A DNA stretch of 64,000 bases, from NCBI GenBank assembly GCA_031216915.1, contig CM062297.1, positions 366,991,704-367,055,703 of the forward strand, in the 5' to 3' direction. Numbering within the stretch: position 1 is the first letter of the stretch; the number at the start of each line of letters is the position of its first letter. The notes under the pieces are model-generated. The model made no database searches, was not told the origin of the DNA, and was given only the letters and a program-made list of their open reading frames with translations. This stretch comes from Pictodentalium vernedei (lineage: Eukaryota; Mollusca; Scaphopoda; Dentaliida; Dentaliidae). This document shows, one piece after another, positions 23,662-33,848 of this stretch. The position numbers and the translations under genes were made by a program.

Positions 23662-24914
23662 GAGCTCTTTTTTAGAGCTTGGTACTGGAAATTTACAATG
23701 GCGTCAACTCTTGCCACAATCGGCCTCACCTGCCCCTGACCCACAACATGACCTAAATAATTTACAGTTGCTTTGCCAAATTCTGATTTTGCCAAGTTAA
23801 TAGTTAGGTTGGTTTGGGTCACTTTGTCAAAACATTCTTGAACATGCTTTAGATGATTAGCCCAAGTTGTATCTGTGGGTATAATAACATCATCAGTATA
23901 AGCTTCACTGTAATCTAGGTCAGCAATTAAATGGTTAACCATGCGCTGGAACGTTGACGGAGAATGTTTCATGCCAAAAGGGGTTAATTTATATTGATAC
24001 AACCCAAATGAGGTAACAAAAGCTGATATTTCTTTTGCTCGTTCTGTTAAAGGGACTTGCCAATAACCCTTCAACAAGTCAAATTGTGTCACAAATTTAG
24101 CATGGCCAAGTTTGTCAATGCAGTCATCAAGTCTTGTAATTGGATAATCGTCTGTTTTGGTGAGGCTGTTAACTTTTCGGTAATCCATACAAAATCGGTA
24201 ACTCACATCAGGTTTTGAGACAAGTATACAGGGCGAGCTCCAGTTGCTATGGCTAGGTTCTATGATCTCATTGTCCAGCATATACTGTATTTCCTTTTGC
24301 ATGATCTCAGCTTTGAAAGGGTTCAATCTATATGGATGCTGTTTGATTGGATTTTCCTCTCCTACATCAACATCATGAAAAATAACAGATGTCCTACTAG
24401 GCACATCGGGAAATAAGTGTTGATATTTGAAAATTAAATCAACTAAATCCTTTCTTTGGTCAGGCAGTAAATAATCTATTTTATTTTGTAGATCTCTCAA
24501 GACATCCAAGTTCTGAAACTTTGGAGGTACATTTTCGCTGCCTTCATGAATATCCTCCACAGGAATTTCCACCCAATCAATGTGGGTGACTGTTGAGACT
24601 GGTAGAGAGCTTGGTTCTCTCTCATAATATGTTTTCAACATATTTATATGGCACAGCTGAGTATTTTTGAGTCTATCAGGAGTCTCAACAACATAATCAG
24701 TATCACTGATCTTGTGCTTAACAATATATGGACCTGAATATCTTGCTTGTAAAGCATTGCCCTTTAAAGGGAATAATACTAGCACCTTGTCCCCAGGTTT
24801 AAAGGTGCGAAATTTCGCTTTTTCATCATACCATGTCGTCCTATGACCCTGGGATTTCTGTAAATGATTATTTGCCATGTCTCTGGCCTGTTTGTTTTCC
24901 TTGAAAGTGGACAC
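23658..24914 (-). CDS. Integrase C-terminal GPY/F module joined to reverse transcriptase (Gmr1-like pol)
   Basis: This single open frame of 418 codons begins within the integrase. Residues 1-100 hold the GPY/F module (FKPGDKVLVLFP, ARYSGPYIVKHKI, CHINMLKTYY). From about residue 140 the reverse transcriptase follows: IIEPSHSNWSSPCILVSKPD, FCMDYRKVNSLTKTDDYPI, QFDLLKGYWQVPLTE with the first catalytic Asp, LTPFGMKHSPSTFQRMVN, and the active-site motif YTDDVI. The RT fingers and palm appear intact. The frame ends where the RNase H connection continues in an overlapping frame at 23,661. The integrase-to-RT continuity is the key evidence for the unusual domain order. The initiating ATG is probably internal to a longer polyprotein. 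Confidence 0.9.
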   Translation of the reverse strand: MSTFKENKQARDMANNHLQKSQGHRTTWYDEKAKFRTFKPGDKVLVLFPLKGNALQARYSGPYIVKHKISDTDYVVETPDRLKNTQLCHINMLKTYYEREPSSLPVSTVTHIDWVEIPVEDIHEGSENVPPKFQNLDVLRDLQNKIDYLLPDQRKDLVDLIFKYQHLFPDVPSRTSVIFHDVDVGEENPIKQHPYRLNPFKAEIMQKEIQYMLDNEIIEPSHSNWSSPCILVSKPDVSYRFCMDYRKVNSLTKTDDYPITRLDDCIDKLGHAKFVTQFDLLKGYWQVPLTERAKEISAFVTSFGLYQYKLTPFGMKHSPSTFQRMVNHLIADLDYSEAYTDDVIIPTDTTWANHLKHVQECFDKVTQTNLTINLAKSEFGKATVNYLGHVVGQGQVRPIVARVDAIVNFQYQALKKSS

Positions 24915-25770
24915 ATAGTCCAGGAGAGAAATTTAAGGTGGCTCTTCCTCGAGCCATTTCTCCTTCAAAGCAGTGAGTGCACCCCTCACTGAGTGTCCAA
25001 ACTCTAATTCAAAAGGGCTGAACCCTAGAGATTCCTGTACAGCCTCACGGACTGCAAATAAGAGGAGATGTACTCCTTCATCCCAATCCTTCCTATTATT
25101 CTCCCCATAGGTCTTTGTCGTGGTCTTCAGTGTTTGATGAAAGCGTTCAAGAGCACCTTGACTTTGGGATGGTAGGCGCTTGATGTGCTCTGCTTAATTT
25201 TGAGCTCATACATCACCTGCTGAAAAATGTTTGACATAACATTTGAGCCCTGGTCTGATTGCACTGACCTGGGTAGATCATAAGTAGTGAAAAATTTGAT
25301 CAAGGCCTTAACTATAGTCTTAGTTTTAATATTTCTTAGAGGAATAGCCTCAGGAAATCGTATAGAAGCACACATGATGGTAAGAAGATATTCATTTCCA
25401 GATCTTGTTCCAGGCAATGGGCCAACACAATCAATGATAATTTTACTAAATGGCTCCTCAAAAGCAGGGATTGGTTGAAGGGGAGCAGGAGGAATCTTCT
25501 GGTTGGGTTTTCCTACAATTTGACAGGTGTGGCAGGTTTTACAAAATTCAACAACATCCTGTCGAAGCTTGGGCCAGTAAAAACATTGTTGAATATGAGA
25601 GTAGGTTTTCCTAACTCCCAAATGTCCATCCATTGGATTTTCATGAGCCAGGCCTATTATTTCATTCTGGTATTTAGTGGGGACAACTATTTGATAAATA
25701 ACCTCCCAATCACTATTGGAGGGTACTTCTGGTGGTCGCCATTTCCTCATGAGTACGTCAGATTTTTTTT
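24915..25770 (-). pseudogene. Integrase zinc-binding and catalytic core (Gmr1-like), frameshifted
   Basis: The 207-codon frame 25,750-25,127 shows the HHCC zinc module (H...GHLGVRKTYSHIQQCFYW, then FCKTCHTCQ). The DDE core follows, with the first Asp in KIIIDCVGPLPG and the second in VQSDQGSN. The frame shifts just after AYHPK, immediately before the region that should hold the catalytic Glu; that region is readable in the next frame. Coding continues with WDEGVHLLLFAVREAV to the GPY/F module of the next entry. It lies upstream of RT in the direction of transcription. Confidence 0.88.
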
Positions 25771-26207
25771 AATAACAGACAGGGGAGTTTTGGGCTTCTG
25801 CCTCTGTTAGAGCCCTTTCACGTGGCTCGGCAAGGTCAGGATTACTTTCCTGTTCCTGAATTAAAGAAGTCCGGGAAATGACATTCAAGGAGATTCCCCT
25901 ATCACTCTCAGGTGTAGTGGGTGGCCTCTTTACAATTTCTGGAGGAGTCATCACATTGACTCAAAAATATCTGAGACAAATCAGTGTCTTCAGAATCCGT
26001 AATTCTGTGACTGTTTTTATCCTCAGCTTTGCTGTTCAAATCATCAACACAATTGAGGTTTTTATCAACCTCAGCTTTCTTTGCCATGGACCGAGTCACG
26101 GCACAATCTAGAAAGGCAAAAGGAAAACATTCCTTCAAATTAATAATACTTTCATCTGTGCTCGGCTTATCCACCACTTGAAGTTCTACAGTGACTTTGT
26201 CACCAGC
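25771..26207 (-). pseudogene. Protease-to-integrase linker of the Gmr1-like element
   Basis: It continues in the same frame as the gag-protease ORF after a TAA that replaces a Leu codon (about 26,207). The protein contains CAVTRSMAKKAEVDKN, a basic motif common after the protease in many metazoan Gypsy polyproteins, and an acidic stretch around DSEDTDLSQ. Several stops follow before the integrase. Confidence 0.7.
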
Positions 26208-27230
26208 TTAGTCATTTCCCAATAATAAAGAAATACCTTTTACAGTTAGAGTGGGTCTGATTCCTACTGCCACAGTCCCATTTACTACGCTACTTCTCAA
26301 ATTTATTTTATGAAGTGAGACATTTAAAGAGTTTGACTCAATACTTGATACCTGAACTTGTGACCCTGTAGCACTTTCTTCAGAAAATGGCAAAATGCCT
26401 TCTAACATTAAAGACTGAGTTGCGTCTCTCAGTATTTTTATTGGTAAGGAACAGTGCTTATCCCCATCAAGGGAAACAAAGCCTTCAGAAATAAATGGCT
26501 TATAATTTTCTAAAGCGTCTTGCTTTATAACATAATTTTCAGGGAATGGAGCACATGCTAGTGCATTCTGTGAAGAAGAGGACTTATTTTTCCTTTTTAA
26601 CAGCCAGCAATCAGATAATAAATGACCTGGTTTCTTACAATAATTACACGTTTTAGTTGAACTGTTGGGTCGAAATGGTGTAGAACTGGCATTAGAGTTT
26701 TTGTTTTCACCAAATTTCTTATTAAATTTGGGCGGTGAATAGTTTGGAGGATTCGAAGGATGAGTTTTATCTGAAGTTGGTCTACGTCCACTTTGGAAAG
26801 AATTCTTGTGAAGCCAAAAATTTGTGGAGTTACGACTCATTTTATGAGTTAAGGCATAGTCATCTGCTAGTACTGCTGCTCTATTTAAAGTGTCAAATTT
26901 TTGTTCATCCAGGTGGGCCTTTATATCTGAATATATCTTTCCTTTAAACTCTTCAATTAGCATCATTTCCTTTAATTTTGTGAAATCTTTCCCTATTTCT
27001 TTTGAATGGCACCACCTGTCAAATAAATTTTGCTTCTCTCTGGCAAATTCCACATGAGTTTGATTTTCGTTTTTATAATAATTTCTGAATTTCTGCCTAT
27101 AGGCCTCTGGAACAAGTTCATATGCCTTAAGTATAGCCTCTTTAACAGTGCCATAACTATTGCTTTGCTCAGAAGATAGAGCAGAATAGATTTTTTGTGC
27201 CTTCCCTTTCAAAACACTTTGCAATAGCAA
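26208..27230 (-). CDS. Gag with CCHC zinc knuckle, and aspartic protease (Gmr1-like)
   Basis: This 340-codon frame starts with a retrotransposon gag-type capsid region (LKGKAQKIYSALSSEQSNSY, then FRNYYKNENQTHVEFAREKQ). A zinc knuckle C-x2-C-x4-H-x4-C follows (CNYCKKPGHLLSDC) near residue 195. The C-terminal third is retropepsin-like: PIKILRDATQSLMLEG holds the presumed catalytic Asp, though the usual D-S/T-G-A is altered to D-A-T, and TVKGISLLLGND is the typical second motif. The frame ends at a TAA directly after GND, apparently a single-base nonsense change. Gag and protease are thus in one frame in this family. Confidence 0.85.
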   Translation of the reverse strand: MLLQSVLKGKAQKIYSALSSEQSNSYGTVKEAILKAYELVPEAYRQKFRNYYKNENQTHVEFAREKQNLFDRWCHSKEIGKDFTKLKEMMLIEEFKGKIYSDIKAHLDEQKFDTLNRAAVLADDYALTHKMSRNSTNFWLHKNSFQSGRRPTSDKTHPSNPPNYSPPKFNKKFGENKNSNASSTPFRPNSSTKTCNYCKKPGHLLSDCWLLKRKNKSSSSQNALACAPFPENYVIKQDALENYKPFISEGFVSLDGDKHCSLPIKILRDATQSLMLEGILPFSEESATGSQVQVSSIESNSLNVSLHKINLRSSVVNGTVAVGIRPTLTVKGISLLLGND

Positions 27231-27876
27231 AGTCCAGACGTCCCTTGGCCATTCTAAACTTGTTGCCGCTTTTTCAAAATGTGAAAAAAAAAATTATCAA
27301 CTTCTTTTTCGTGAAAGGGGGAACTAACACCTAACATGTTTAGTTGCATCAAATCTACTTGGGGAAGTTACATTTGAGCCTTGACGCTGGGATTCTAATT
27401 CTTTTATTTTTATTTCCTTTTGGGCCAGAATTTCAATTTCCCTTGATTTTAATTCTCTTTCTTCTTTTTGAGCCTGAATTTGTTCCCTTTCTTTTTGAGT
27501 TTCAATTTCCCTTAATTTTAACTCCTATCCTCTTTTTCCTTTTGAGCCTGAATTTATTTTAATTTAATTTCATTTTCCCGCCTTTTCATTTCTCGTTGCA
27601 TTTCTAATCTCTTTAGTTCCAATTTTAACTTGTTGAGTTCAATGGCATCAGTATGTTGTGGTTCTGTGGGGGAGTTTCAGACTGGGGCAAAAGGCCTTCC
27701 TCCATATAATGATTAACAATGAGCTGTTTAAGTTTAAGCCTGTTCAGGCAAGGAGTGGCAGGTAACTTCAGATACTGAGCAAGTTGGAATAAGTCCTCCT
27801 TCTTAATAGATTCTAAAAGGGCCAAACTAGGAGATCTTCCAAATTCAGAAATAAATTCTATCACAATAAATACCAT
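27231..27876 (-). pseudogene. Gag N-terminal region with coiled coil (Gmr1-like), frameshifted
   Basis: The 83-codon frame 27,876-27,625 contains LALLESIKKEDLFQLAQYLK and LNRLKLKQLIVNHYMEEGLL, a SAP-like helix pair seen at the start of related gag proteins. Minus-strand sequence down to about 27,370 is very rich in Lys, Glu, Arg and Gln in alternating blocks, as expected for a long charged coiled coil. It is interrupted by frameshifts. The opposite-strand frame at 27,344-27,562 is a shadow of this repeat-like coding region. Confidence 0.7.
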
Positions 27877-28017
27877 GATGAAACGATTTGCTGGTTCTCA
27901 GATTATATAAATAATAATACTGAATTTTTCTAAGAAAGTTTAAATGTTTTGAAAGTGAGCCACAATAATAATTGCAATATGCAAATAAAGCTTCCTCGTT
28001 ATCTAATATTCAATCTT

Positions 28018-28037
28018 GGCAACGAAATCCCAATGTC
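28018..28037 (-). promoter_or_regulatory. Candidate primer binding site of the Gmr1-like element
   Basis: On the minus strand, a few bases inside the 5' LTR the sequence reads gacattgggatttcgttgcc. The tgggatttcgttgcc part begins TGG, as expected for complementarity to a tRNA CCA end. I cannot say which tRNA. Confidence 0.4.
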
Positions 28038-29008
28038 TGTTACGGTGTGGAAATACTAATGATATTGGAAACAGAAAGAAATCTGAGAATCAGCAACAAT
28101 AACTATGAATTCAGTTATTCTAAAATTTAATTTTAAAAAAATGATACAAAGATATTTTACACAAATTGGTTTATAGAAAATAGAAACAGAGGTACTTATC
28201 AATTATAGAATTTGTCCAAAATACAGTTTGACAGAATCCAGTAATCCAGTGGTGCAGTATCTCGTGAAGAAAGTTACCAGCTTGTAGTATTAAATCCAAG
28301 AATGTGTCTTCAGAAACAGTATCCTGTAGATTTGTAATACAATTTTCACTTAGAAATTTCAGCAATCTCCAATAAAATATAATAGAATGCTCTGCAAAAT
28401 TCAAATGGAGTAAAAATCCAAGAGGTATTGGCGCCACAGGTAATTTCCAAATAATCCAGTAGAATCCTGGCTTTTCACAAAATAATATTCTGTTTCACAG
28501 AAAGTGTAAATTCTCTTTTCCAATACGAATAGATTCTCTTCAAAATTCTCTTTTGGAATCAATCTTCCAAATTCACAAAGAAGCACTGCTTCTATAATAA
28601 ATGCACTGTCCTGGAACAATAATAATCTCCAATGGAAACAACTGCTGTGTTTTAACTGAATTGAGTCTTTCTGAAATGCTTTCTAAAAATGAGTTTTTGA
28701 ATTCTGTTCACAAACCTTTATATAGTAACCAGACAGAATGTCCTGGAAGATGAAATGTCTACAAAGTTCTAACAGTTTCTAGGTGATTCTGTCATAACAC
28801 AGGTAAACAAGGTCCTTGACCTACTTAAACAATCAACAGCTATATGTACAATAGATTAGTGTTAACAAAGATGTAAACAAAGGTCACTCAGTGCAAATGA
28901 GTCAGACCAGTCAGAAAATGCAAAAAAAAAAAATATATATATATATCAATATTGTAGAATTATCAACTAAAGATATATCAATCTCAATATAATATGGGGG
29001 CTATAACA
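28038..29008 (-). repeat. 5' LTR of the Gmr1-like element
   Basis: Same ends as the partner LTR. A TATATAAA-type box on the minus strand (about 28,717-28,725) sits in a position suitable for the U3 promoter. An (AT)n microsatellite has expanded near 28,930-28,946 in this copy only. Confidence 0.9.
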
Positions 29009-30383
29009 TCAATGCACATGCCCAGTGCGTGTCATAAGTGCGATACATGATTCTATCGGCCATTTTATATACATGAGGCCGTCGTCTTGCTCTCTATCGT
29101 GGCATATGGTTGCTATGTGACCACAAATCCTCTGATGGGACTAGGGTATGTTCGGAGGGTGTGTTCGAATGAATAGGAGTAAATATAATTACCACAATCA
29201 ACCCGACAATCCCTCCAAATCAACATAAAACGATTTTATTTGGCACGGACGCACCGTGGGACCTCCTTTTTCCATTAATAGACGCGTTCCAATGTATAAG
29301 CGTACTTTTATTGCTTCGGGTTCCTCGTTTATTTCGTCGGATTACCACAAACAATCTGGCAATAATTATTTGGCTCCGATTTCTCACTAAATATTCAATT
29401 TCTACCTATTTATTTCAGTTAGCATTTCTGGAGAATCCTGTTTATTAGAGTACCACGTAGTGTCATAGGATCGAGAGATCTCCTGGGATGCGTTCGATTG
29501 TATACTCTATTTGTGTAGAAGAGCCTTCAAGTTGGAACAATTTTAGCTCATCGAATATAATTTTTAGGCTTCCTGGTCTGTTCTGACGATTTCAAAAAAC
29601 AATACTATTTCTTCATTTTGTAGGCTTGTGATTTTCTCTTATGGCGGAAGAACCATTAACTTGGAACAGTTTTACATTCCAAATGTAGTCTGGCACTACC
29701 TATTATTACAAACCCTCACGTGGATATCCTAGCAGTCTATCCTGGCCAAACTATCTCTGGTTTCGTCCTCTACTCGCGTCCATTTCTTATAATCACCAGT
29801 CCAATTGCACCATTTACCATAATCTGTACCTACACATGCAGAGTTATCGTCTCTATTTATAACGAACGCACTTAACTCTTAAGCCCGAAAGATAATCGAG
29901 CGGTTACTGAAAAATCGTTGCTAGAGCGACTCGACTCTTATCGAGCAAATAAGCTATAGCCCAATTGTTTCGAATCTCATTGAGCAATCGAGCCATAGAG
30001 CAATTGCTAGAAAGAGTGACTCGACTTACGACTCCTCGACTCATCTCGGAAAAAATAGATTTTGTTACCACAGACGTTTCCCAACAGGGGATTCCGTAAA
30101 ATGTAGGGATTCCATAAGTGGGATTCCAGAAGTAAGATTCCAAGCTCATATAGATGGTCTTACCATGGTTCTTACCACGACTTCATCTGCCCATCCTATA
30201 ATTGACCTCTTTTGTATTCACCACTACTAAGTGTTCTTTTTGCCATTACTATTGACTAGTGGCACTATGATTCTCAGTACCCCCTATTACACTACTACCG
30301 TTTCGGATCCCATTTCATATAACTATCATACTTGGTTTCCACTGCTACTAACAGTCGTATACTGTTACTATACAGGCTGATTG

Positions 30384-30607
30384 CATTAATCTATTACCTC
30401 ACATGAAAAACAGACGACACTTGCGAACAAAATTCTAATTTTTTACATTCTTTGTCTCAAAAACATAGGTTATGATCCCTCATTGGAACAAGCTCGTTCC
30501 ACAAAGGGGTCATACCCTCTGTTTTTGAGACAAAAAATGTAAAAATAATAAAAATTAATTGGTGATTTTTGTGAATAGCGCTGCAGTTACGTTGGGTAAA
30601 GGGTTAA
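30384..30607. mobile_element. Palindromic MITE, copy 1
   Basis: The centre catt ggaacaagctcgttcc and its arms (aaaacataggttatgatccc against gggtcataccctctgttttt) form a near-complete palindrome. The right end is cgttgggtaaagggttaa, shared with 35,191, 58,878 and 60,571. It lies within fold-back arm B. Confidence 0.8.
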
Positions 30608-30859
30608 CAACTCAAATTTTGTCTGGTAAATAAGCAGTGGAGCAATTTCTCCTTGAGCAAATGTTCTAACGACTCGAATCTCATCAACCAAAGGAGTCAT
30701 AGAGCAATTGCTCAGAAGAGTGACTCCACATACGATTCTCATGCTCATCTCAGGAAAAAGGGGATTACATAACCACGGGCATTTTTCATAAAATGATTCT
30801 GTCCACGGGATACCTAGCCGAGTCCGAAAAATGGAGTTCCGTGATTTGGCATGAACACT

Positions 30860-31240
30860 CGACGGTATAAAAAGGGATTCATCTCCCCGGTTTTATCAGA
30901 CTTAGATGGAAATGGAAGCGGCCTTCTCGCCACTTCCCGATCCCTACTCGCCTCTCCCCTCAATACCAGAAAGACAAGAACAGAACATCGAATCCACTCC
31001 ACCTCCACTGACTCAAGAAACCGCGAAAACAGAACCTCCAAGCTGGGAAAAAATAAGAGACATGGATAGTGACCTAGAGAAAAACAACTGGCATTATTAG
31101 AGCAGCTCACTAAGAAACGTGAAGCGGAAAGCAACAACAGCCCTCCACCACCAACCACACCAACAGCTCTAAATACCATATCACCGTCACGGCCACCTCC
31201 TCATATGAAAAAAAAACAAGAAGCACAGACGCCGTTAACT
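30860..31240 (+). CDS. Proline-rich ORF with upstream TATA box, cargo next to fold-back arm B
   Basis: A TATAAAAA box at about 30,864 lies some 40 bases before an ATG at 30,906. The frame of 64 codons starts MEMEAAFSPLPDPYSPLPSI and is rich in Pro, Glu and Thr. After its stop the next frame continues with LLEQLTKKREAESNNSPPPP, suggesting one longer protein with a frameshift or readthrough. I do not recognise the family. It begins exactly where homology to copy A's arm ends, so it may be cargo of the fold-back element. A C2H2 fragment follows downstream. Confidence 0.4.
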
Positions 31241-31427
31241 TTCTTCCTTTCCTTTTCCTCCTTTAACACGCTCAGACGTGGTGCAAAACAAAAATGTGAA
31301 AGGAATACCATGATAGTGTAAGAGAAGGGTCTAAAGGGGATTGCCCCACACCGTCCCCGCGCGATTTCGGCGCACAAAAAACATTCGTACGTTCCGTTCC
31401 TATTTTATCAGTTCACGTTGAACAGTG

Positions 31428-31610
31428 ATGGATCAACAATACATCTGCGACGAGTGCCGAAAGTCCTTCAGTCATTTAAAATGTCTCATGTTTCACAAAT
31501 GAAACATCCACGAACCTAAACGCTTCAATGCTTCATCTGTGCAAAAATGTTTATTAGGAGTCATCATCCAACCAGACATGAGAAGGATCAAACGTTAAAG
31601 AATTTTTTTT
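31428..31610 (+). pseudogene. C2H2 zinc-finger protein fragment
   Basis: From an ATG at 31,428 the frame gives MDQQYICDECRKSFSHLKC. This is the first half of a C2H2 finger (C-x2-C, then LMFHK), with a stop falling just at the end of the finger. In a neighbouring frame downstream, CFICAKMFIR, then HHPTRHEK, is a second finger. At least one frameshift or stop separates the two. Fingers of this kind occur in host transcription factors and in some large DNA transposons; the position inside the fold-back arm's inner side favours the latter, but this is inference. Confidence 0.6.
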
Positions 31611-31690
31611 TTCCACACAAAAGAGAACAAAAGATTAATACTCTATAACGGATGAAAATACCTCAAATGTACCAACGGCAGAATGAGAAT

Positions 31691-31983
31691 CCATATTTAT
31701 TTATTTTATTGGTGTTTAATGTCACATATTTCTGCACAATGGCTAAACATGACCACGAGAGTTTTACGAGTGGAGGAAGCCCGAGAGAACCACCGAGCAA
31801 CGGCGAGCAACTGTTAGCTCCTCAACATGCAAACTCCACACAAGTTGGGTGAGCATTGGTAGAAGACAGGTTCACCATCAACGTGCAGTACGCCTTAGTA
31901 CACAACGCCACTGTGCCCCCGCGTGGGCAATAGGGGTGAAGTGTCTTATCCAAGGACACAACGTGGTTGCGGCAGGTGGGATT
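31691..31983 (-). mobile_element. SINE copy 6, head missing
   Basis: Body in minus orientation: gctcggtggttctctcgggc, tgtactaaggcgtactgcac and acgttgtgtccttggataag, with an (AAAT)n tail at 31,691-31,712. The RNA-like head is lost beyond gtgggatt. Confidence 0.8.
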
Positions 31984-33170
31984 ATGTGAATCTATACAGA
32001 AACCCGTGGATACCAACAAAGATGGGAGTATCCAATTTTTAACCAGCATAATACACAATGGAAGAAAAAATACAACACCAGCGAATTAAGATTGTTGTTG
32101 TACTTTAGCAACTTCTCACTTTTCGGTTCTTTTTGTTAGTTGTTGTTGTTCAAACCTTCACCTGCTCCAAACCCATCTTCCTCAAACGCACGGGATTTTG
32201 TCCGTCTCTGTATGGGTTTCTGTCTGCCTATTCATGGGATTTTATTCTCATACCGTTTTATCAGACGATGTTTGTTCGCATGGCATTTTGTCCGACATTC
32301 GAAATATCCAATATCTGGAAAGAAACTTGTGACTTTACTTTGATTAAAAAAATTCTATATTTTCTTTTGTAATTTCAATATTTTGTTCTGAAAAAAAATG
32401 GGGGGGGGTCTGAGTTGAGGGGAAGAAGCACATTTAAGGGAGGGCGGCATTTTAGGAACTGTTAATGGCAAATTATATATTTGAATGGGTGTTTTTTCCT
32501 TCTTATGTATTACAGTACTGAATATTTGATTAAAAATTACCCACCTCGAAAATTACGCTGAAACTAAGCAGCCATTAACTATTTGGCGTGATTTGAAGAA
32601 ATCGCTACCAAACAATTGCACCTGATCAGATAAGCCCTTCCTCTTTTATCTGCTGCATGACATCCAAGTTCGAGGACATGAAAAGTTTTTCCTTATGTGG
32701 AAACTATTAGTACTGTTAAACCCGTAGGATGTATGTAGTGGGAAATGTAAATGTATCCATAAATATGTGTTGAAAATCCAAAGTGAAAAAATTGAAGTGA
32801 GATGTCTGGTGGGAACTTTGTTGGTTTTTTTATATTTATTTATTTACCTAAAAGCTTATGCTTCTTTATTGAAGATTTTTGTATCTCAGTTTCTAATGGA
32901 TATATCTATTGATTTCTTTGTGATAATAGATTGCTAGTGTTCACATATTTAAATTTGGGTTCATATATGCAAAGTGAAAAAAATAATAATAAAATAATAG
33001 TAGTGATGGGGGTGGGGTCTCCTGTAAGAATATGATAGCATTTGAGGACTAAACTTTTTTGAGGGGTTGGGCATCCACATTGAGATTAATAAAATCATTT
33101 TTGGAGGATTTTAATGTTGTTAGAGAAGTATAGAAAGGAGGCACCTTGTGGCCTAAATAATCACTCGCCT
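31984..33170. other. Non-coding, nothing recognised
   Basis: AT-rich sequence with short homopolymers. There is no supported exon, RNA gene or transposon protein. Confidence 0.5.
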
Positions 33171-33171
33171 A

Positions 33172-33272
33172 CACTCTAAAATCAGTTGGGTTAAAAATCA
33201 ACTGGGTCGAGTGAATATGAATCCAACTGGGTTAATTTGGGTTCATTTTTAACCCAACTGAATTTAGAATAT
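33172..33272. mobile_element. Small MITE with AACCCAAC-type inverted ends
   Basis: actctaaaatcagttgggtt on the left pairs with aacccaactgaatttagaat on the right, about 100 bp in total. Ends of this type are widespread in animal genomes. The interior repeats caactgggt. Confidence 0.75.
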
Positions 33273-33848
33273 GAGAAAGTTTTTTGTAGGATTTAACGTC
33301 ACATTCATCATTTATGGCCCGTTAACACTGCAAAGAAGAGAAATCACCTATCTTTTTATTAAAATTTCTGTCGTCTTAACCAGATGATATAAATGCCTGG
33401 ATTTCCAGTATCGCTAGCAAAAGGGCTATTTTTCCTATTTCTTCCTGGACCTGGAATTCTAAACCTTTATTTTCCAATATTTTCCAGGTTCCAGGCAGAG
33501 ATGTATCTAGAGGGTCTTCAATGGGGGTCGTGGTGGGGATGTTCTCAGATTTCTGACTGGGAATTGGGTGCCAGCACGACATGCCGTAGGCATGTCCCGA
33601 GGGCCGTAGGCCCGAGCTGGAGAGGGCTACCCCCTCGCGATGAATGGGGTCCAGTGCCTCCCCGGTGTAAATTTTCAATTTCTGAATCCCTGATATTGAC
33701 CAAAGGCCTCCATCTGGCTTAAATCTAGTCGTGTTATCCACGAGAAAAATGTATTTCCCCGAGTAGGTCCATGCGTTTTTTCTTACACTGACCAGGTTAC
33801 ACAAGTACGATAGGTTGACAGCTATTCGGTCAATACCTACTCCTTCCT

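Larger units (their letters stand above)
21953..29008 (-). mobile_element. Complete Ty3/Gypsy-class LTR retrotransposon with integrase upstream of RT (Gmr1-like order)
   Basis: Two LTRs (21,953-22,931 and 28,038-29,008) start TGTTACGGTGTG and end AACA. The flanking 5-bp target duplication is TCAAT (21,948-21,952 and 29,009-29,013). On the minus strand the order is gag, protease, integrase, GPY/F domain, RT, RNase H, LTR. Ordinary Ty3/Gypsy elements have integrase last; RT-RNase H last is the Copia order and is known within the Gypsy lineage from Gmr1-type elements. The GPY module and RT share one reading frame, so the order is not an assembly artefact or later shuffle. Frameshifts and stops make this copy defective. 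The LTRs differ at several percent of sites, so the insertion is old. Confidence 0.9.
21788..30866 (+). mobile_element. Left arm of fold-back copy B, interrupted by an LTR retrotransposon
   Basis: The sequence starts AGTAGTAGGAGAG like copy A. It continues with the GC-rich outer zone up to 21,952, is interrupted by the LTR element 21,953-29,008, and resumes at 29,009 with the same order of segments as copy A (catgcccagtgcg, ggttgctatgtgacc, gtgtgttcgaatgaatagga) to about 30,866. Inner tandem words are the CGAGCAA/TTGCTCG type (29,890-30,060 and 30,640-30,770), not the GTGC type of copy A. A palindromic MITE sits inside at 30,384-30,607. The matching right arm is not seen next to it. Confidence 0.75.

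Noticed and set aside
27344-27562. Hydrophobic plus-strand ORF
   Set aside because: It is the reverse-strand shadow of the charged coiled-coil region of the retroelement gag.
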